A stretch of 64,000 bases of DNA, from contig NW_020312859.1 of the NCBI RefSeq assembly GCF_003265705.1, positions 5,296,763 to 5,360,762 of the forward strand, given 5' to 3'. The notes under the pieces were generated by a model. It searched no databases. It saw only the letters and a program-made list of their open reading frames with translations, and was not told the origin of the DNA. The DNA is from Callorhinus ursinus (Eukaryota > Chordata > Mammalia > Carnivora > Otariidae). Positions 33,515 to 44,390 of this stretch are shown piece by piece; position 1 is the first letter of the stretch, and every line of letters starts with the position of its first letter. Both the position numbers and the translations under genes were made by a program.

Positions 33515-33539
33515 AATTCCCTGAAGAACTTACAGGGAT

Positions 33540-33742
33540 GGGGCGCCTGGGTGGCTCAGTTGTTAAGCATCTGCCTTCGGCCCAGGTCATGATCTCAGGA
33601 TCCTGGGATCAAGCCCCACATCGGGCTCCCTGCTCTGCGGGAAGCCTGCTTCTCCCTCTCCCACTCCCCCTGCTTGTGTTCCCTCTCTCGCTGTGTCTCT
33701 CTCCGTCAAATAAATAAATAAAATCTTTAAAAAAACCCCCAA
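33540..33742 (+). mobile_element. Can-SINE, full length, tandem to the previous copy
   Basis: Same orientation and subtype as the SINE 25 bp upstream, but with its own perfect 13-bp TSD 'aacttacagggat' (33527-33539 and 33743-33755). The pair therefore arose by two independent insertions, not tandem duplication. Confidence 0.95.
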
Positions 33743-33877
33743 AACTTACAGGGATAATATGGGGAAGTTGTGTTCTGAGATTAGAAGTGAATTTGTGAAA
33801 GGCTGAATAATTTTTTTAATGTTCTCAAAATAAAGATATCAATGAAATGTTACATGTCTTAAATGAATAAGGACGAA

Positions 33878-34060
33878 TGGTACTATTTTGGTAACTCTTG
33901 TTTACTATGTCTTATTTACTGGAAACATTTTGGCATGTCCCTCCCTTTTATATCGTGGTAAAAGGCTTGTGGTACTATTTTGGTAACTCTTGTGTACTAT
34001 TTTTTGCTTACTAGAGACTTTTTGGTATATCTCTCCATTATATCATTGTGAAATCCTTTG
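33878..34060. repeat. Two-copy tandem duplication, ~92-bp unit
   Basis: Unit 1 (33878-33969) and unit 2 (33970-34060) share 'tggtactattttggtaactc' at their starts. They then run in parallel through 'tt(a/g)ctgga/ctaga', 'ttttggcat/gtat', 'tctctcc' and 'ttatat' with many substitutions, about 75-80% alike by eye. Confidence 0.8.
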
Positions 34061-34189
34061 TAAATTTACCTTTGGGTTATTGCAAATAACGTGGATGATG
34101 TTTTTTTTTCCCCACATCTGCATACTCATTCAGCTTTTCAATAACTTAGTGTTCTTAGAATAGGTTTTTCCCAGACCCCTCAATTACTG

Positions 34190-34725
34190 TAATCATATAG
34201 CAGCTGCCAATCATTGAGCACTTACTGCGTGCCAGGTATGGTGCTAGGCTCTTTCATAGTGTGGTGGTTGTTAGAGCTGCTCACTGATTCTCTTTTTTTT
34301 TTTTCTTTTCTTTTGGGTACATGGTAGGATAGCACTTCTCTGTCACCTTGAAGTTGAGCATGGCTGTGTGACTTGCTTTGGATATTGAAATTTGAGTGCA
34401 GGTGATGTGAGACACTGCTAGGCAAATATCCCTTTTTTTCTGAAAGGAATCTGAAGTGGTTACATAATGTAAGCAGTAAAGCCTATGCTTTAAACCAGTG
34501 AGTTTTTTAAATGGAGTTTTGACTGTAACATAAACCAAACCATCCTGATGAATATAAATATACGTGGATTCTCATCATTGATCCTCATGGCTAAGTGCTG
34601 ATATTAGCCCATTTTACAGTTGAGGAAATGGAGACAAAGTAAATTATATTTACTTCTCTAGCAGATCTGGTAGCCCAGGCATTTTGAGCCCTACATTCTT
34701 TCTTTCCTTTTCTTTCCTTTTTTCC
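34190..34725 (-). mobile_element. MIR relic split by an LTR fragment
   Basis: 34190-34260 ('cattgagcacttactgcgtg', 'gccaggtatggtgctaggct') and 34560-34720 ('gcccattttacagttgagga', 'gtagcccaggcattttgag') are the two halves of an antisense MIR. The middle (34280-34550) is LTR material. Confidence 0.65.
34280..34550 (+). mobile_element. MLT1-type LTR fragment
   Basis: 'catggctgtgtgacttgctt' and 'aatgtaagcagtaaagccta' followed by 'taaaccagtgagttttt' resemble the 3' half of an MLT1 LTR in sense orientation. It interrupts an MIR. Confidence 0.5.
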
Positions 34726-34933
34726 CCCCAAAGATTTACTTATTTATTTGAGAGAGGGAGGGAGAGCATGTGAGCGGGGCGGGAGTCAGAGGGAGAGGGG
34801 GAGAATCCTCAAGCAGACTCCCCTCTAAGCATGGAGCCCGATGTGGGGCTCTATCCCAGGACCCTGACTGAGATCAGAACCTGAGCTGAAATCAAGAGCC
34901 AGATGCTTAACCGCCTGAGCCACCCAAGGACCC
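34701..34933 (-). mobile_element. Can-SINE, full length
   Basis: Antisense copy, with a 16-bp TSD (one mismatch) at 34685-34700 and 34934-34949. Its 3' end has a TTTCT-type expansion. Confidence 0.93.
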
Positions 34934-34949
34934 TGAGCTCTACATTCTT

Positions 34950-35309
34950 AAGCACTACTTAAGTTTGCTGCCATTCTGTATGCTGTACCAACTCAGTACC
35001 CATAACTTCATATCAGAGCTTATGTTTACTTCTCTGTTCCATCCCTTCCTACCGATGCTCCTGAAATTCCAGGTCCAAGGGTCTCTTACCAGCATTTATC
35101 TTTCCCAGTGTTGGGCTGCAGAAGCCTCCATTCCTTTTTTGTCGTCTGTTACCTACTTTTTCTGCCTTCTAGAATTCCATCTTTTCCTGTGACGGGGTTA
35201 GTTCCTTGCCTTAGATATTCTTGCATCTCTGAAGTTTTCAGAGTAAATTTCTCAGAAGGCCACATTCGGCTGTATGAGTAGGAGGCTGCCCAGCAGTCAG
35301 AAGGGCTTT
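34950..35309. other. Unclassified intronic-type sequence
   Basis: No repeat or exon recognised. Confidence 0.35.
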
Positions 35310-35520
35310 GCAGTGTAGTGGTTAAGGGCATGGCTCTGCAGCCAGACCACCTGTTTGAATCCTAGCTCTGCCACTTACTGGCTGTGTGACCCTCCCTATT
35401 CCTCAGTTTCCTCATGTGTATAATAACACCTCTCTCATATAGTCCTTTTGAGGATTAAGTGAGTTAATTTATGTAAAGCCTTGGAATAATGCCTGGCACA
35501 TTGTAAGCATTGGATATTAC
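35310..35520 (+). mobile_element. MIR SINE, well preserved
   Basis: Nearly the whole MIR consensus order is visible: 'gcagtgtagtggttaagggc', 'gtttgaatcctagctctgcc', 'cttactggctgtgtgaccct', 'tcagtttcctcatgtgtata', 'aatgcctggcacattgtaag'. Confidence 0.92.
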
Positions 35521-35984
35521 GATTTTAAAGAATCAGGCATCATAGGGCCAAGATGAGTGGAGATAAGTCATTACTGATCTTAATCTTTCTGATGTTAAGA
35601 TATGAAAGGTTTAATGCCACTCTTAATTTAATTTTTCCTTTTCTTTAACAGGGATTGCTGAGCAACTCTACAGGGCACTCTGCTCTGGGGGGGAAATGAC
35701 CTAGAGCTTGCCCTCAAAGAATTTATAGTAAAGGGGAGATAAGATATACATAAATACCTGTATACAGATAATTATGCTATTGCCAGGTAGTCTATAAATC
35801 TATAAAAAGTGTTCTTGAGTTCAGAGAAGGGGGAGGTAGGAAATCAGAGAAGGCTTTGAGTTGGGGCATTTATCCGGTTTGGAAGGGTAGGCAGGATTTG
35901 GATGTGGATACTGGGTGTGGTAGGGAGGAAATCGCCAGGTGAAAGGAAGCATTAGATCAGAGGCCTATAATAAACATGTTCGTT
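35521..35984. other. Unclassified intronic-type sequence
   Basis: No clear repeat. A purine-rich stretch at 35820-35960 may be LINE-derived. Confidence 0.3.
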
Positions 35985-36160
35985 CATCCATTCAGCAAAT
36001 ACGTAGTGAACATTCACTATGTGCTAGGTATTGATGTAAGCGCTGGGGATGCCGCAGTAAACAAAACAAAATTCCTGCTCTTAGGGAGCTGTGTTACAGT
36101 ATTTGAATATACAGAGCCCTAATGTATCAAGCGGTGATAGGGACTAAGAAGAGTGTAACG
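35985..36160 (-). mobile_element. L2-type LINE relic, antisense
   Basis: 'tcatccattcagcaaatacg', 'ttcactatgtgctaggtatt', 'gcgctggggatgccgcagta', 'attcctgctcttagggagct' are the familiar antisense L2-class series. Confidence 0.65.
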
Positions 36161-36460
36161 ACAGAATAGATTTCTCTAACTAAGAACAGTACGATTCATT
36201 TCTTACGTTTTCCTTAGGGTATCTTGAGGAAACCCAAAGCCGAGCTAAATGGCTTTTTCGTTACACCAGGCCATATCTGTGCTGTTTTCCATGCTCATAG
36301 TTCTCTGTTCTTTGTTCTTGGCCTATCTAGGTATTTTTCTTCCTTTGAGACTTAGTTCAAGTCCCAGTGTCTTCATGGGGCTATCCCCCTCTGTATCTGC
36401 CAGAAGCACCCTCTTTCCTTTCTGTACTTCTGGTGTCAGTTTTGGCCTAGATAACTAATT
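36161..36460. other. Unclassified sequence with an isolated acceptor-like site
   Basis: A pyrimidine tract and AG at about 36218 ('acgttttccttag') could act as a splice acceptor, but no donor or coding frame follows convincingly. Left as non-coding. Confidence 0.3.
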
Positions 36461-36474
36461 TGTCATTTCCTATT

Positions 36475-36632
36475 TTTTTTTAAAGATTTTATTTATTTAT
36501 TTGACAGAGAGCACGAGCAGGGGGAGCGGGAGAAGGAGAAGCAGGCTCCCTGCGTTGCTCAATCCCAGGATCCTGGGATCACGACCTGAGCCGAAGGCAG
36601 ACGCTTAACCGACTGAGCCACCCAGGCGCCCC
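36475..36632 (-). mobile_element. Can-SINE, internally shortened
   Basis: Antisense copy with a 14-bp TSD (one mismatch) at 36461-36474 and 36633-36646. About 30 bp are missing between 'caggctccctgc' and 'gctcaatccc'. Confidence 0.93.
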
Positions 36633-36689
36633 TGGCATTTCCTATTGAACTGCCTTTGTCTTTTCTCATATTGTTCGTCGTTTATTCCA

Positions 36690-37230
36690 CAAGTATGTGA
36701 TGCCCATTTATTTAGTAAACAATTTATTGGACTTTCATTTTGTTTCAGCCATGACTGGGCACTGGGAACTTGAAGATAAATGCACATGGTCTGTGCCCTT
36801 GAGGAGTGCACAGTCTGTTGGAAGGAGAGAAATGTAAACTGCTACTACAAACATCATGATAAATGTCAAATTAGAGCTGTGTCCAGAGTTTTGTTGGAAT
36901 GCAAGAAGAGGGAGCAACCATCTACCCAGGGGAGTTGTTTAAGAATTTTAAAAGGAAGAAACTTTTAAATTGGTTCTTGAAAGTTGATTTGGAATTTAAC
37001 AGTCAGGGACTGGGATTGGTGTCTGTGAGTGTGGAGAGCCTTTTATGCATGGGACGTATCCTGTGAGGGCATGAAGGGGAGTGGTGAGTTCACTGTAGCT
37101 GGAGTGTAGTGCAGGGTTGTGGATTTGTGGTGGGTGATAAGCCTGGAGGAGTAGATTGGAGACGTTGAAAGGCTTTGAAAATGATGTAAGGAGTTGAGAT
37201 TTGTGTGGGCAGTGAAGAATCATCAGAGGT
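36690..37230 (-). mobile_element. L2 LINE relic, antisense
   Basis: 'ctgggcactgggaacttgaa', 'tggtctgtgcccttgaggag', 'gtgagggcatgaaggggagt' and 'ttgaaaggctttgaaaatga' follow antisense L2 over about 500 bp. Confidence 0.65.
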
Positions 37231-37269
37231 TTTATGGCCAGAGAGTAGTTTGTATTCTATACTTGGGCA

Positions 37270-37450
37270 GCAGAGGTTGGTTTCGATCAGTGGTGCTCAA
37301 ATTTTCCTGCACATGAGAATTACTGGAGAGCTTTAGAGAAGACCAGTGCGTAGGCCACACACAGTAAAATCTTTGTCTGGAGGAGGGACCCAGTTGGGTT
37401 TTTGATAACTTCCCGGGTGATTCTAGTGTGCCACCCAAGTTTGAGAACCT
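37270..37450 (-). mobile_element. MER5A-type hAT-Charlie relic
   Basis: 'cagtggtgctcaaattttcc' to 'ggtgattctagtgtgccacc' and 'caagtttgagaacctgcgg' show both termini of a MER5A-like element. Strand assignment is tentative because the family is nearly palindromic at its ends. Confidence 0.7.
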
Positions 37451-37589
37451 GCGGTTCGAGAGGTCTGATGACAAGTCAGTAAATGAGGAGGCTGTTGCAG
37501 TGGCCTGCCTAGGAACGAAGTCTTTGAATTGAGGAATGGAGACAAGGGAAGACTGAGCCAACCATGTTATTTTTCTTCAATTTTCTCTG

Positions 37590-37705
37590 TGTTTGTTTTC
37601 AACAAAATTGCGGCCCCCAGGGGTGCAGAGTCCAGTCTTTGTGCTTTGAATTCCTCAGAGATTTGTATATAGTAGATTCTCAATAAATATTTGCCTTGAT
37701 TAAAG
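37590..37705 (+). mobile_element. L2 LINE 3' end
   Basis: 'cagagatttgtatatagtag' followed by 'attctcaataaatatttgcc' is a typical L2 3' end. Confidence 0.6.
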
Positions 37706-38044
37706 TTCGTTTTCTTTTGTTCAAGTACTCAGAGTTGAGTACTTAGGGCATTTTTATTTCATTTGCTTCTTTCCTTTTTGTTATTAAATAGAAATTCCTT
37801 TAGGGATGCAAGTGGATGGAAATGAAACTTTTTGGTCAGTTTTACTTCCTCATAATTCCAATTAAAGATTTAGGAAGTTAAAATTCAATAATTCAACAAT
37901 GAGTCTGCATATGGATTTGGTTTATCCATATGATCTTTCCTTAGTAGTACAAATGAGTAAGTTTGCCTTTAACTCTTGTCATTTGTGTAAAACCCATCAA
38001 TGGTGATACATCATTTACTTAAAGAATCCCCAGAAAGTATCTAG
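37706..38044. other. Unclassified intronic-type sequence
   Basis: AT-rich, nothing recognised. Confidence 0.35.
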
Positions 38045-38058
38045 ATTCTTAAAGTATT

Positions 38059-38169
38059 TTTTTGTAGAGTTTTATTTATTTAAGTATTCTCTACACCCAG
38101 CGTGGGGCTTGAACTCATGACCCTGAGATCAAGAGTTGCACGCTCCACTGATTGAGCCAGCCAGGCAAA
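38059..38169 (-). mobile_element. Can-SINE, short tRNA-Lys-like form
   Basis: Antisense short form with a perfect 14-bp TSD 'attcttaaagtatt' at 38045-38058 and 38170-38183. The good TSD shows that this short form moved as a unit. Confidence 0.95.
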
Positions 38170-38479
38170 ATTCTTAAAGTATTGTTAAGGTTTATCTCCC
38201 ACAACAACATGTGGAAAGTGAGCCTTAACACTAGATTCTGTTAATGTGTGTAACTCAGGAATTTATCCATGTGGTATAGAATCTGACTTGCCTGTGCACC
38301 TGAAATAATTTTTCTTTGCCAAATATATTTGTTTCTGAATAGGGATAGTATTTAAAAAGTGCTGTGAATCATTTTTATGTCAACTCTTCATTCTCTATTC
38401 TAAGACAGGGTAATTGGAACATACAGAAATTAAAAACTTTTTTTAAACTTGACGCTGTTTATACCTCCCCTCCGGCATT

Positions 38480-39015
38480 TGGTATCTTGGAAAACATCAA
38501 ACCTACAGAAAGTTATAGGAATGGTACCATTAACATCCATCTTCCTTTTACCTAGCCCTCCTACCGATGAAATTTTAATACTGCAAATATATAGTGTATC
38601 TGTGTATGTCTGTATCACACATGAACAAGTAAGATATTTTAACCCTCAAGAACCACTTTTCGTCCACTTGGAGTGATAATGCCCCACTGAAAATGCATGT
38701 TTTAACCTAGACTAGAGGCAATCTAATGCCTAGAAACAAAGCAGCCCGAAGAGTCGGCTTGCCAACTTTACTGTCCACAGAGAATTTACCTTAGGCTCGC
38801 ATCTGGCTGCTGAAATTAGAGTTTTATAATCCTGTTGTGACCACGACTCACAGTAATAACAACACAATATATTGTGCCCAGTGTATACATATATGTAATT
38901 CAAAGGTTTTAATACTCAGTATTTATTCTTACTACTTGTGATGCACTGTATCCACTGTATTCTTTTAAAGATAGTTTTATTAAGATAATTTACATACCAT
39001 AAAGTCACCTGTTTT
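38480..39015 (-). mobile_element. Possible L1 fragments, antisense
   Basis: 38490-38580 ('ttggaaaacatcaaacctac', 'aacatccatcttccttttac') and 38960-39015 ('gttttattaagataatttac', 'ataccataaagtcacctg') resemble pieces of antisense L1 3' UTRs. The middle is unassigned. Confidence 0.4.
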
Positions 39016-39035
39016 TATTCTGTAAAATTTTTTAA

Positions 39036-39214
39036 AAGATTTTATTTACTTATTTATTTAGAGAGCGAGCAAGCAAGGGGCGGGGGGAGGAGCAGAGGGA
39101 GAGGGACAAGCAGGTTCGCGTTGAGTGCAGGGCTTGCTAATACAACCCTGAGATCATGACCTGAGCTGAAATCAAGAGTCAGGTGCTTAACCAACCAAGC
39201 CACCCAGGCGTGCC
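39036..39214 (-). mobile_element. Can-SINE, full length
   Basis: Antisense copy with a perfect 20-bp TSD at 39016-39035 and 39215-39234, one of the longest in the window. Confidence 0.95.
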
Positions 39215-39234
39215 TATTCTGTAAAATTTTTTAA

Positions 39235-39845
39235 TTTAAAAAGAAATGCTGGTTGTGATCCGCTGACTCGCAAAAGCCTGACAGCCAGCAGGAAGAGCAA
39301 TGCCAAGGTGTAGCTGGTCTAGAGACCACGTACATCTACCAGACAGGCAAGAAGAAAGGGGTGGTCAGAGTCCTGAAACACTGTGCTCACAGTAGTCGTT
39401 GGACTTTGTTTCAGTAAGTGCCCTTGAACTTGACCAGGCTGGCACTTTTACTCCTTGGTATGGGATGAAGGCTGGAGAGCTCATGGCAGGGAAGGGCTGC
39501 AGAGTTTTTTAAGCCCACAGGTAAAACTGCTCTGGTGGCAACCATGGCTTGCTTCTCAGGAAGGTGACATGGGCAACTTCCTTCTTTGATTTGTGTGCCA
39601 GCACCCCCTGCCCCACTTAAAAGAAAGAAAGGAAGGAAGAGAGGTTGGGATGGTAGGGGGGAAGGTTGATTTAACATTAGATAGTAGAGCCTGAAATTCT
39701 TGTAATCCTCATTATTTAGTGGGTTTATGCATAAGAATAATTGAGGGAGTGACTGTAAGTATCTGTGTATTTGATTAATTTGCTGTCATTAATATGCTAA
39801 GAGAGTATAGAGCACTGAGGAAATGAAAAAGGAAACTATCAGGTT
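39235..39845. other. Unclassified sequence, possible degraded processed pseudogene
   Basis: 39260-39390 is GC-richer than its surroundings and reads like former coding sequence ('acatctaccagacaggcaag' onward, Lys-rich), but stops occur in every frame and I cannot identify a parent gene. The rest is non-coding. Confidence 0.25.
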
Positions 39846-40175
39846 TTTTTTTTAATTTAATTTAATTTTATTATGTTAGTCACCATACAATACATCATTA
39901 GTTTTTGATGTAGTGTTCCACGATTCATTGTTTGTGTATAACACCCAGTGCTCCACGCAGAACGTGCCCTCCTTAATACCCATCACTGGGCTAACCCATC
40001 TCCCCACCCTCCCTTCTAAAACCCTCAGTTTTTTTCTTGGAGTCCATAGTCTCTCATGGTTCGTCTCTCCCTCCGATTTTCCCCCCTTCATTTTTCCCTT
40101 CCTTCTCCTAATGTCCTCCATGCTATTTCTTATGTTCCACAAATAAGTGAAACCATATGATAATTGACTTTCTCT
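39846..40175 (-). mobile_element. Carnivore L1 3' end, antisense
   Basis: From poly(T) through 'caccatacaatacatcatta', 'tgatgtagtgttccacgatt', 'aacacccagtgctccacgca', 'tccttaatacccatcactgg' to 'aaataagtgaaaccatatga'. This is the antisense 3' region of the carnivore L1 family, strongly 5'-truncated and non-coding. A related, shorter copy is at 56508-56692. Confidence 0.9.
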
Positions 40176-40424
40176 GCTTTTATTAGGAGAACGGAAGAGG
40201 AGAGGGTGTAAAGAATGAGGTGCAGCTTTGCTCTGTTGGGGTGTATTCACGGTCAGAGGGAAGCCCTGCATATAGCTACAGGGTATCAGCTGTGCAAACA
40301 TGGACGCCAGTGCTAGAAAGGCCAAGAAAGTAGATTTTGCCCATCTAATTTTGGCCCCAGTGCCAGGCAAGGCAGGAATATGATAGGACCAAATAAAGCT
40401 GAGGCATCCCATCCCAGAGAGCAG

Positions 40425-40615
40425 AATAATTAGAGCAAACTTTTATTGAGTCCTTACTATATGCTAAGGTACTAATCATTTTTATTTTCTCTCATTTAAT
40501 CCTTTAAAACAGTATGAGGTTATAGATAACCTGTTACTCCCTCATTTTACTAATGAGGAAACTGAGGCACAGGGAGGTAAAGAAACTAGTTCAGGGTCAC
40601 ATGGTTACTTGTTCT
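40425..40615 (-). mobile_element. MIR SINE, well preserved
   Basis: 'ttattgagtccttactatat', 'tctctcatttaatcctttaa', 'actaatgaggaaactgaggc', 'acagggaggtaaagaaacta' are antisense MIR. Confidence 0.88.
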
Positions 40616-40954
40616 TACATGTCATAGAAATACGCAGGGCACTGGAGACCCTGCCTTGAAGTGAGTGAACCCACTGCTTCTCGGGCCATGTCTGCTGTGC
40701 CATACCTCTTTTCAGGAGCATGGCGGATCCCATGATCTTCATTTAAGTCATTTAATCTCCAGGTTGCCACCCTGAAGTTCATTCTTAGAGGCTGGTGACC
40801 ACAATACTAAAAATAACATTGTCCTAGACAATATTTATAGTTTTTTCACTCCCTCTTGAGTACAGACTGTGCCTTATCTGGGAAATACCACTTATTTTAG
40901 GACTTTAGAGTTAGACATTTAAATGGTAAGGCTTGTCCAATTTGGTAGTCATAT
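40616..40954. other. Unclassified intronic-type sequence
   Basis: Nothing recognised. Confidence 0.35.
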
Positions 40955-41245
40955 TTCAAGTCAGTTCAGCAGGCATTTACATGCTTCCTAAGTGCCCTGC
41001 AATAGACTCGATGCTGGGGGTAATAAATGTGGTCACAGTGTAGTAGGGGAAATAGACAAGACCAGTATTTGAGTTGCAGTGAAACTAAGTAAGTAGAACA
41101 GAGAGAGGAACATGGAGGAGGGTAAGGAGATTAGGAAGAACTTCCCAGAGGAGTTAACATGCAAGTTGGGTTTTGAAGGATAATTAGGAGTTTGTCAGGT
41201 AGGTAGACAATTGCAGAATAATTAAGTGAAAATTGCTGGAGAGAT
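40955..41245 (-). mobile_element. L2 LINE relic, antisense
   Basis: 'gcaggcatttacatgcttcc', 'aagtgccctgcaatagactc', 'gaggagttaacatgcaagtt', 'gggttttgaaggataattag' follow antisense L2. Confidence 0.65.
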
Positions 41246-41572
41246 GGACAGAAGCTCCCTTCTGATATTATTGCCAATGTTCTAGATTTTTAATGCAGTA
41301 GAAAGAACTTCCAATTGTAAAATTCCCTTTTTTCCTCTAGTGTCTTGAAATGCCATTGGAATCCCAGCCTTCAGCAGCAGTGCGGTACATCTGGGGGTTA
41401 TGCTTTGGGCCCCTTGTAAGAAGGAAAGATGCTACCCAAGTAGCACATGCAGACATCCTGCAACTTTGGACAGAAGCAAGTGTCCTTGTTTGAGGGGCTG
41501 ATGGTGTTCCCTGTACCCTAGCTCTAACCAAGGCTTTGATGGCAGTTGCTTGGTGAACCTTTTCTTCTCTCT
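41246..41572. other. Unclassified intronic-type sequence
   Basis: Nothing recognised. Confidence 0.35.
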
Positions 41573-41783
41573 TTTTAAAAAGATTTATTTATTTTAGGGA
41601 GAGAGTGAGAGTGTGTGTGAGAGAATGCGAGAGCATGGTGGGGAGAGGGAGAGGGAGAAACTCACGCAGACTCCTTGCTGACTGTGGAGCCCGAGGTGGG
41701 GCTTGATCCCACGACCAAAAGATCATAACCTGAGCCAAAACCAAGAGTTGGTTGCTTAACCAGCTGCGCCACCCAGGTGCCCT
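41573..41783 (-). mobile_element. Can-SINE, long form
   Basis: Antisense copy with a GT/GA-rich stretch near its 3' end. The TSD has decayed, so it is probably an older insertion. Confidence 0.9.
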
Positions 41784-41924
41784 GAGATTTTTCTTTTTTT
41801 ATGTGAAAATAGTTGATTAATTGTTGTTACTCAGAAGGAATTTAGTCATTCAGCCACAAATGTTTTTTTTTTTGAGCGCTGAGTTTTTGGGGATGGAGGG
41901 TAGATGAAGACCATACGTAGAATT

Positions 41925-42255
41925 TGGGTCTTTGGACTATAACATTATTCAGTAAAGTGTACAGATCTCAAGTGTACTGCTTGGTGGATTTTTACATGTG
42001 AATATATCTGTGTAACTACAACATTCAGATCAAGATAGAGAACATTTCTAGCACCCCAGAAGTTTTTCTCATGGCCCTTTTCTAATAATACTTATGCCCC
42101 CTCAACCCTCCCCAGCATTATTCTGATGTCTTTTGCCAAAAATTACTTTTGCCTCTTCTTGAACTTTTAAGTGGAATCACAGAGGATGTACTGTTTTGTA
42201 TCTGGCTTCTTTCACTCATCCTTATGATTGTGAAATTCACCTACCTTGTTTGGGA
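41925..42255 (-). mobile_element. L1M-type 3' UTR, antisense
   Basis: 'attcagatcaagatagagaa', 'catttctagcaccccagaag', 'gaacttttaagtggaatcac' and 'tgtatctggcttctttcact' are the well-known antisense order of older L1 3' UTRs. Confidence 0.8.
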
Positions 42256-42324
42256 GCATTGGTTATTTACCAGTCACCCTGCGAGGAAGAGGCCTAGAAT
42301 AATCACATGTGATTGGTGCCATTG

Positions 42325-42870
42325 AGTGCTAGCATTCATTTATTCAGTGGACATTTCCAAGTGCCACATAGCGGGTGCTTTGCAAGGGCCTGGCAACCAA
42401 AGTTATGTAAGTGCTTGCCATCAAGGGGCTTTCAGTCTAGTGAATGGGATGGGTACTTATGTAATTATGAGAATGAAGAATTGGTCGCCTTTTAGGGGTG
42501 AAAGTGGTTTTTGAAAGACTTTATAGAGGAGGTGAAATTTCTGGTGGTCAAAGGATTACTAGGAGTTTTCCAGGTGATCAAAAGGTGATAGCACAGGTGT
42601 AGATGTATGAGCAGCATGGTGTCTTCAGAGTCTTTTGACTTTAGGTTGATCCAGAGGTGTAAGAATGCCAAAAATATCACTTTGGGAAGACATTTTGAGG
42701 AAACCATTGGTGTATAAATTTGACCTCCATCTTAGGCTGGGGCCATGGGAGATGACCACTCTAGGGAATGGTTGTAAATGTGTCATTGTGGAGAAGACAG
42801 GGAATGGAAGTGAAATTTGGTGATTGCTGTAGCTAAGGAGAAACTTCAAGCAGTGCTTTACTCTTGATGT
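42325..42870 (-). mobile_element. L2 LINE relic, antisense
   Basis: 'cattcatttattcagtggac', 'catcaaggggctttcagtct', 'tagaggaggtgaaatttctg' and 'ctaggagttttccaggtgat' fit antisense L2. It is diverged toward the end. Confidence 0.6.
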
Positions 42871-42989
42871 TGAGGAAGACTTAAATAAGGTTAGCTGAAA
42901 CTACAGAGATCCTTATAATGAATGTGGTATCTTTTCAATAATTGAGATGACTTGAGATGTCCCATAAAGCCATCAAAAATTCCCTGAGG

Positions 42990-43190
42990 TGGGTGGCTGG
43001 GTGGCTTAGTCAGTTACGCATCTGACTCTCGGTTTTGGCTCAGGTCATGATCTCATGTGTCATGAAAACGAGGCCAGGGATCGCATGCAGCCTGATTGAG
43101 CCCTGTGCTCAGTGGCGTCTGCTTGAAGATTCTCTCCCTCTGCGCCTCGCCCCACTCGCGCCTGCTCCAATAAATAAATAAATCTTTTTA
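42990..43190 (+). mobile_element. Can-SINE, long form
   Basis: Plus-strand copy with a perfect 15-bp TSD 'aaaaattccctgagg' at 42975-42989 and 43191-43205. Confidence 0.95.
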
Positions 43191-43274
43191 AAAAATTCCC
43201 TGAGGGTGGATTTAGATGCATCGTCTGCCCTCCGTCATGGGATTTTGCGGCAAAATGTGTTCCAGGTGTGTTCC

Positions 43275-43625
43275 CTGTTATATCGGTTTGCTGGGGCTAC
43301 CATAACAAAATACCCTGACTGGGTGGCTTTCACAGATATTAATTTTGTCACGATTCTGGAGGCTAGAAGTCCAAGATCAAGGTGGCAGGTTTCGTTTCCT
43401 CTGAAGGCCCTCCTTGGCTTGCAGCCCTCCTCCTCACTTTTCTCTGTGCTATGTCCTAATCTCTTCTTAAAAAGGAGACCAGCCATATTGGATTAGGGCC
43501 CACTCCAGTGACCCCATTTTAACTTAATTACTTATTTAATGGCCCTGTCTTCAAATATAGTCACATTCTGACGTACTGGGAGTTAGGGCTTCAGTGGAGG
43601 GGGTTACACAATTCATTTCATAACA
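43275..43625 (-). mobile_element. MLT1-type MaLR solo LTR, antisense
   Basis: 'atatcggtttgctggggcta', 'ccataacaaaataccctgac', 'ctggaggctagaagtccaag', 'ggattagggcccactccagt', ending 'ttcatttcataaca'. It is a nearly complete ERVL-MaLR LTR. Open frames within it are not genes. Confidence 0.82.
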
Positions 43626-43639
43626 CCGATGTTTCAGAA

Positions 43640-43959
43640 GTTGCCGTAACGTTGTTGGGCTGTGCAAGGGTTGTCACCTGAGAAGAGTGGGGTGGGAGGT
43701 GGGCAAGGATAATACCAAGAAAAGCAGGCTGTAGACCAGCCTGGTGTAGCCCCTCTGAGGGCTGGACTTGCTCTTCAGTGGCCATCTCTTGAGTTCATGG
43801 CGGCTCATCTGCACACACAGGCCTGTGAGCCTTGGCTGTTATGTCTAACACCATTAAGACTGTAGTATTTTATCAACTAATAAAGGGTAAAAATAAGGAC
43901 TAGGAAGAGAAGAACCTAAACTGTGAAGACCAGGTGGACATCACAAGATAGTTTCATAG
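43640..43959. other. Unclassified intronic-type sequence
   Basis: Nothing recognised. Confidence 0.35.
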
Positions 43960-43971
43960 CTTTCATAACTC

Positions 43972-44390
43972 TTTTTTTGTGTTTGTTTTTTAAGATTTTC
44001 TGTATTGGGGGCGCCTGGGTGGCTCGGATGGTTAAGTGTCTGCCTTCGGCTCAGGTCGTGATCCCAGGGTCCTGGGATCAAGCCCCGCATTGGGCTCCTT
44101 GCTCGACAGGGAGCCTGCTTTTCCCTCTCCTTCTGCTGCTCCTCCTGCTTGTGCTCTCTTGCTCTCTCTGTCAAATAAATACATAAAATCTTTAAAAAAA
44201 AAGATTTTATGTATTTATTTGAGAGAGCATGCATGTGAGCATGAGCGGGGGGGAGTGGCAAAGGGAGAGGGAGAAGCAGGCTCCCCACTGAGCACGGAGC
44301 CTGTCCTGGGGCACCATCCCAGGACCTTGCAGCCATGACCTGAGCCAAAGGCAGACGCTTAACTGACTCAGCCACCCAGGCGCCCACTTA
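43972..44390 (-). mobile_element. Can-SINE split by an inverted SINE
   Basis: Antisense long-form SINE whose poly(T)/'aagatttt' end lies at 43972-44006 and whose body continues at 44201-44390. The pair of segments carries a 12-bp TSD 'ctttcataactc' at 43960-43971 and 44391-44402. The interruption is the plus-strand SINE at 44007-44200. Confidence 0.9.
44007..44200 (+). mobile_element. Can-SINE inserted in the tail of an opposite SINE
   Basis: Full plus-strand copy with TSD 'aagattttctgtatt' (43992-44006), repeated with one mismatch at 44201-44215. The target is the older SINE's own 'ttaagatttta' tail. The two bodies form a tail-to-tail inverted pair that could pair as double-stranded RNA. 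Confidence 0.93.

Noticed and set aside
33298..33742. Tandem duplication of a SINE
   Set aside because: Each copy has its own distinct perfect TSD, so they are two independent insertions.
39260..39390. Possible processed ribosomal-protein pseudogene
   Set aside because: The Lys-rich reading looked familiar but does not match any ribosomal protein I could name, and stops interrupt all frames.
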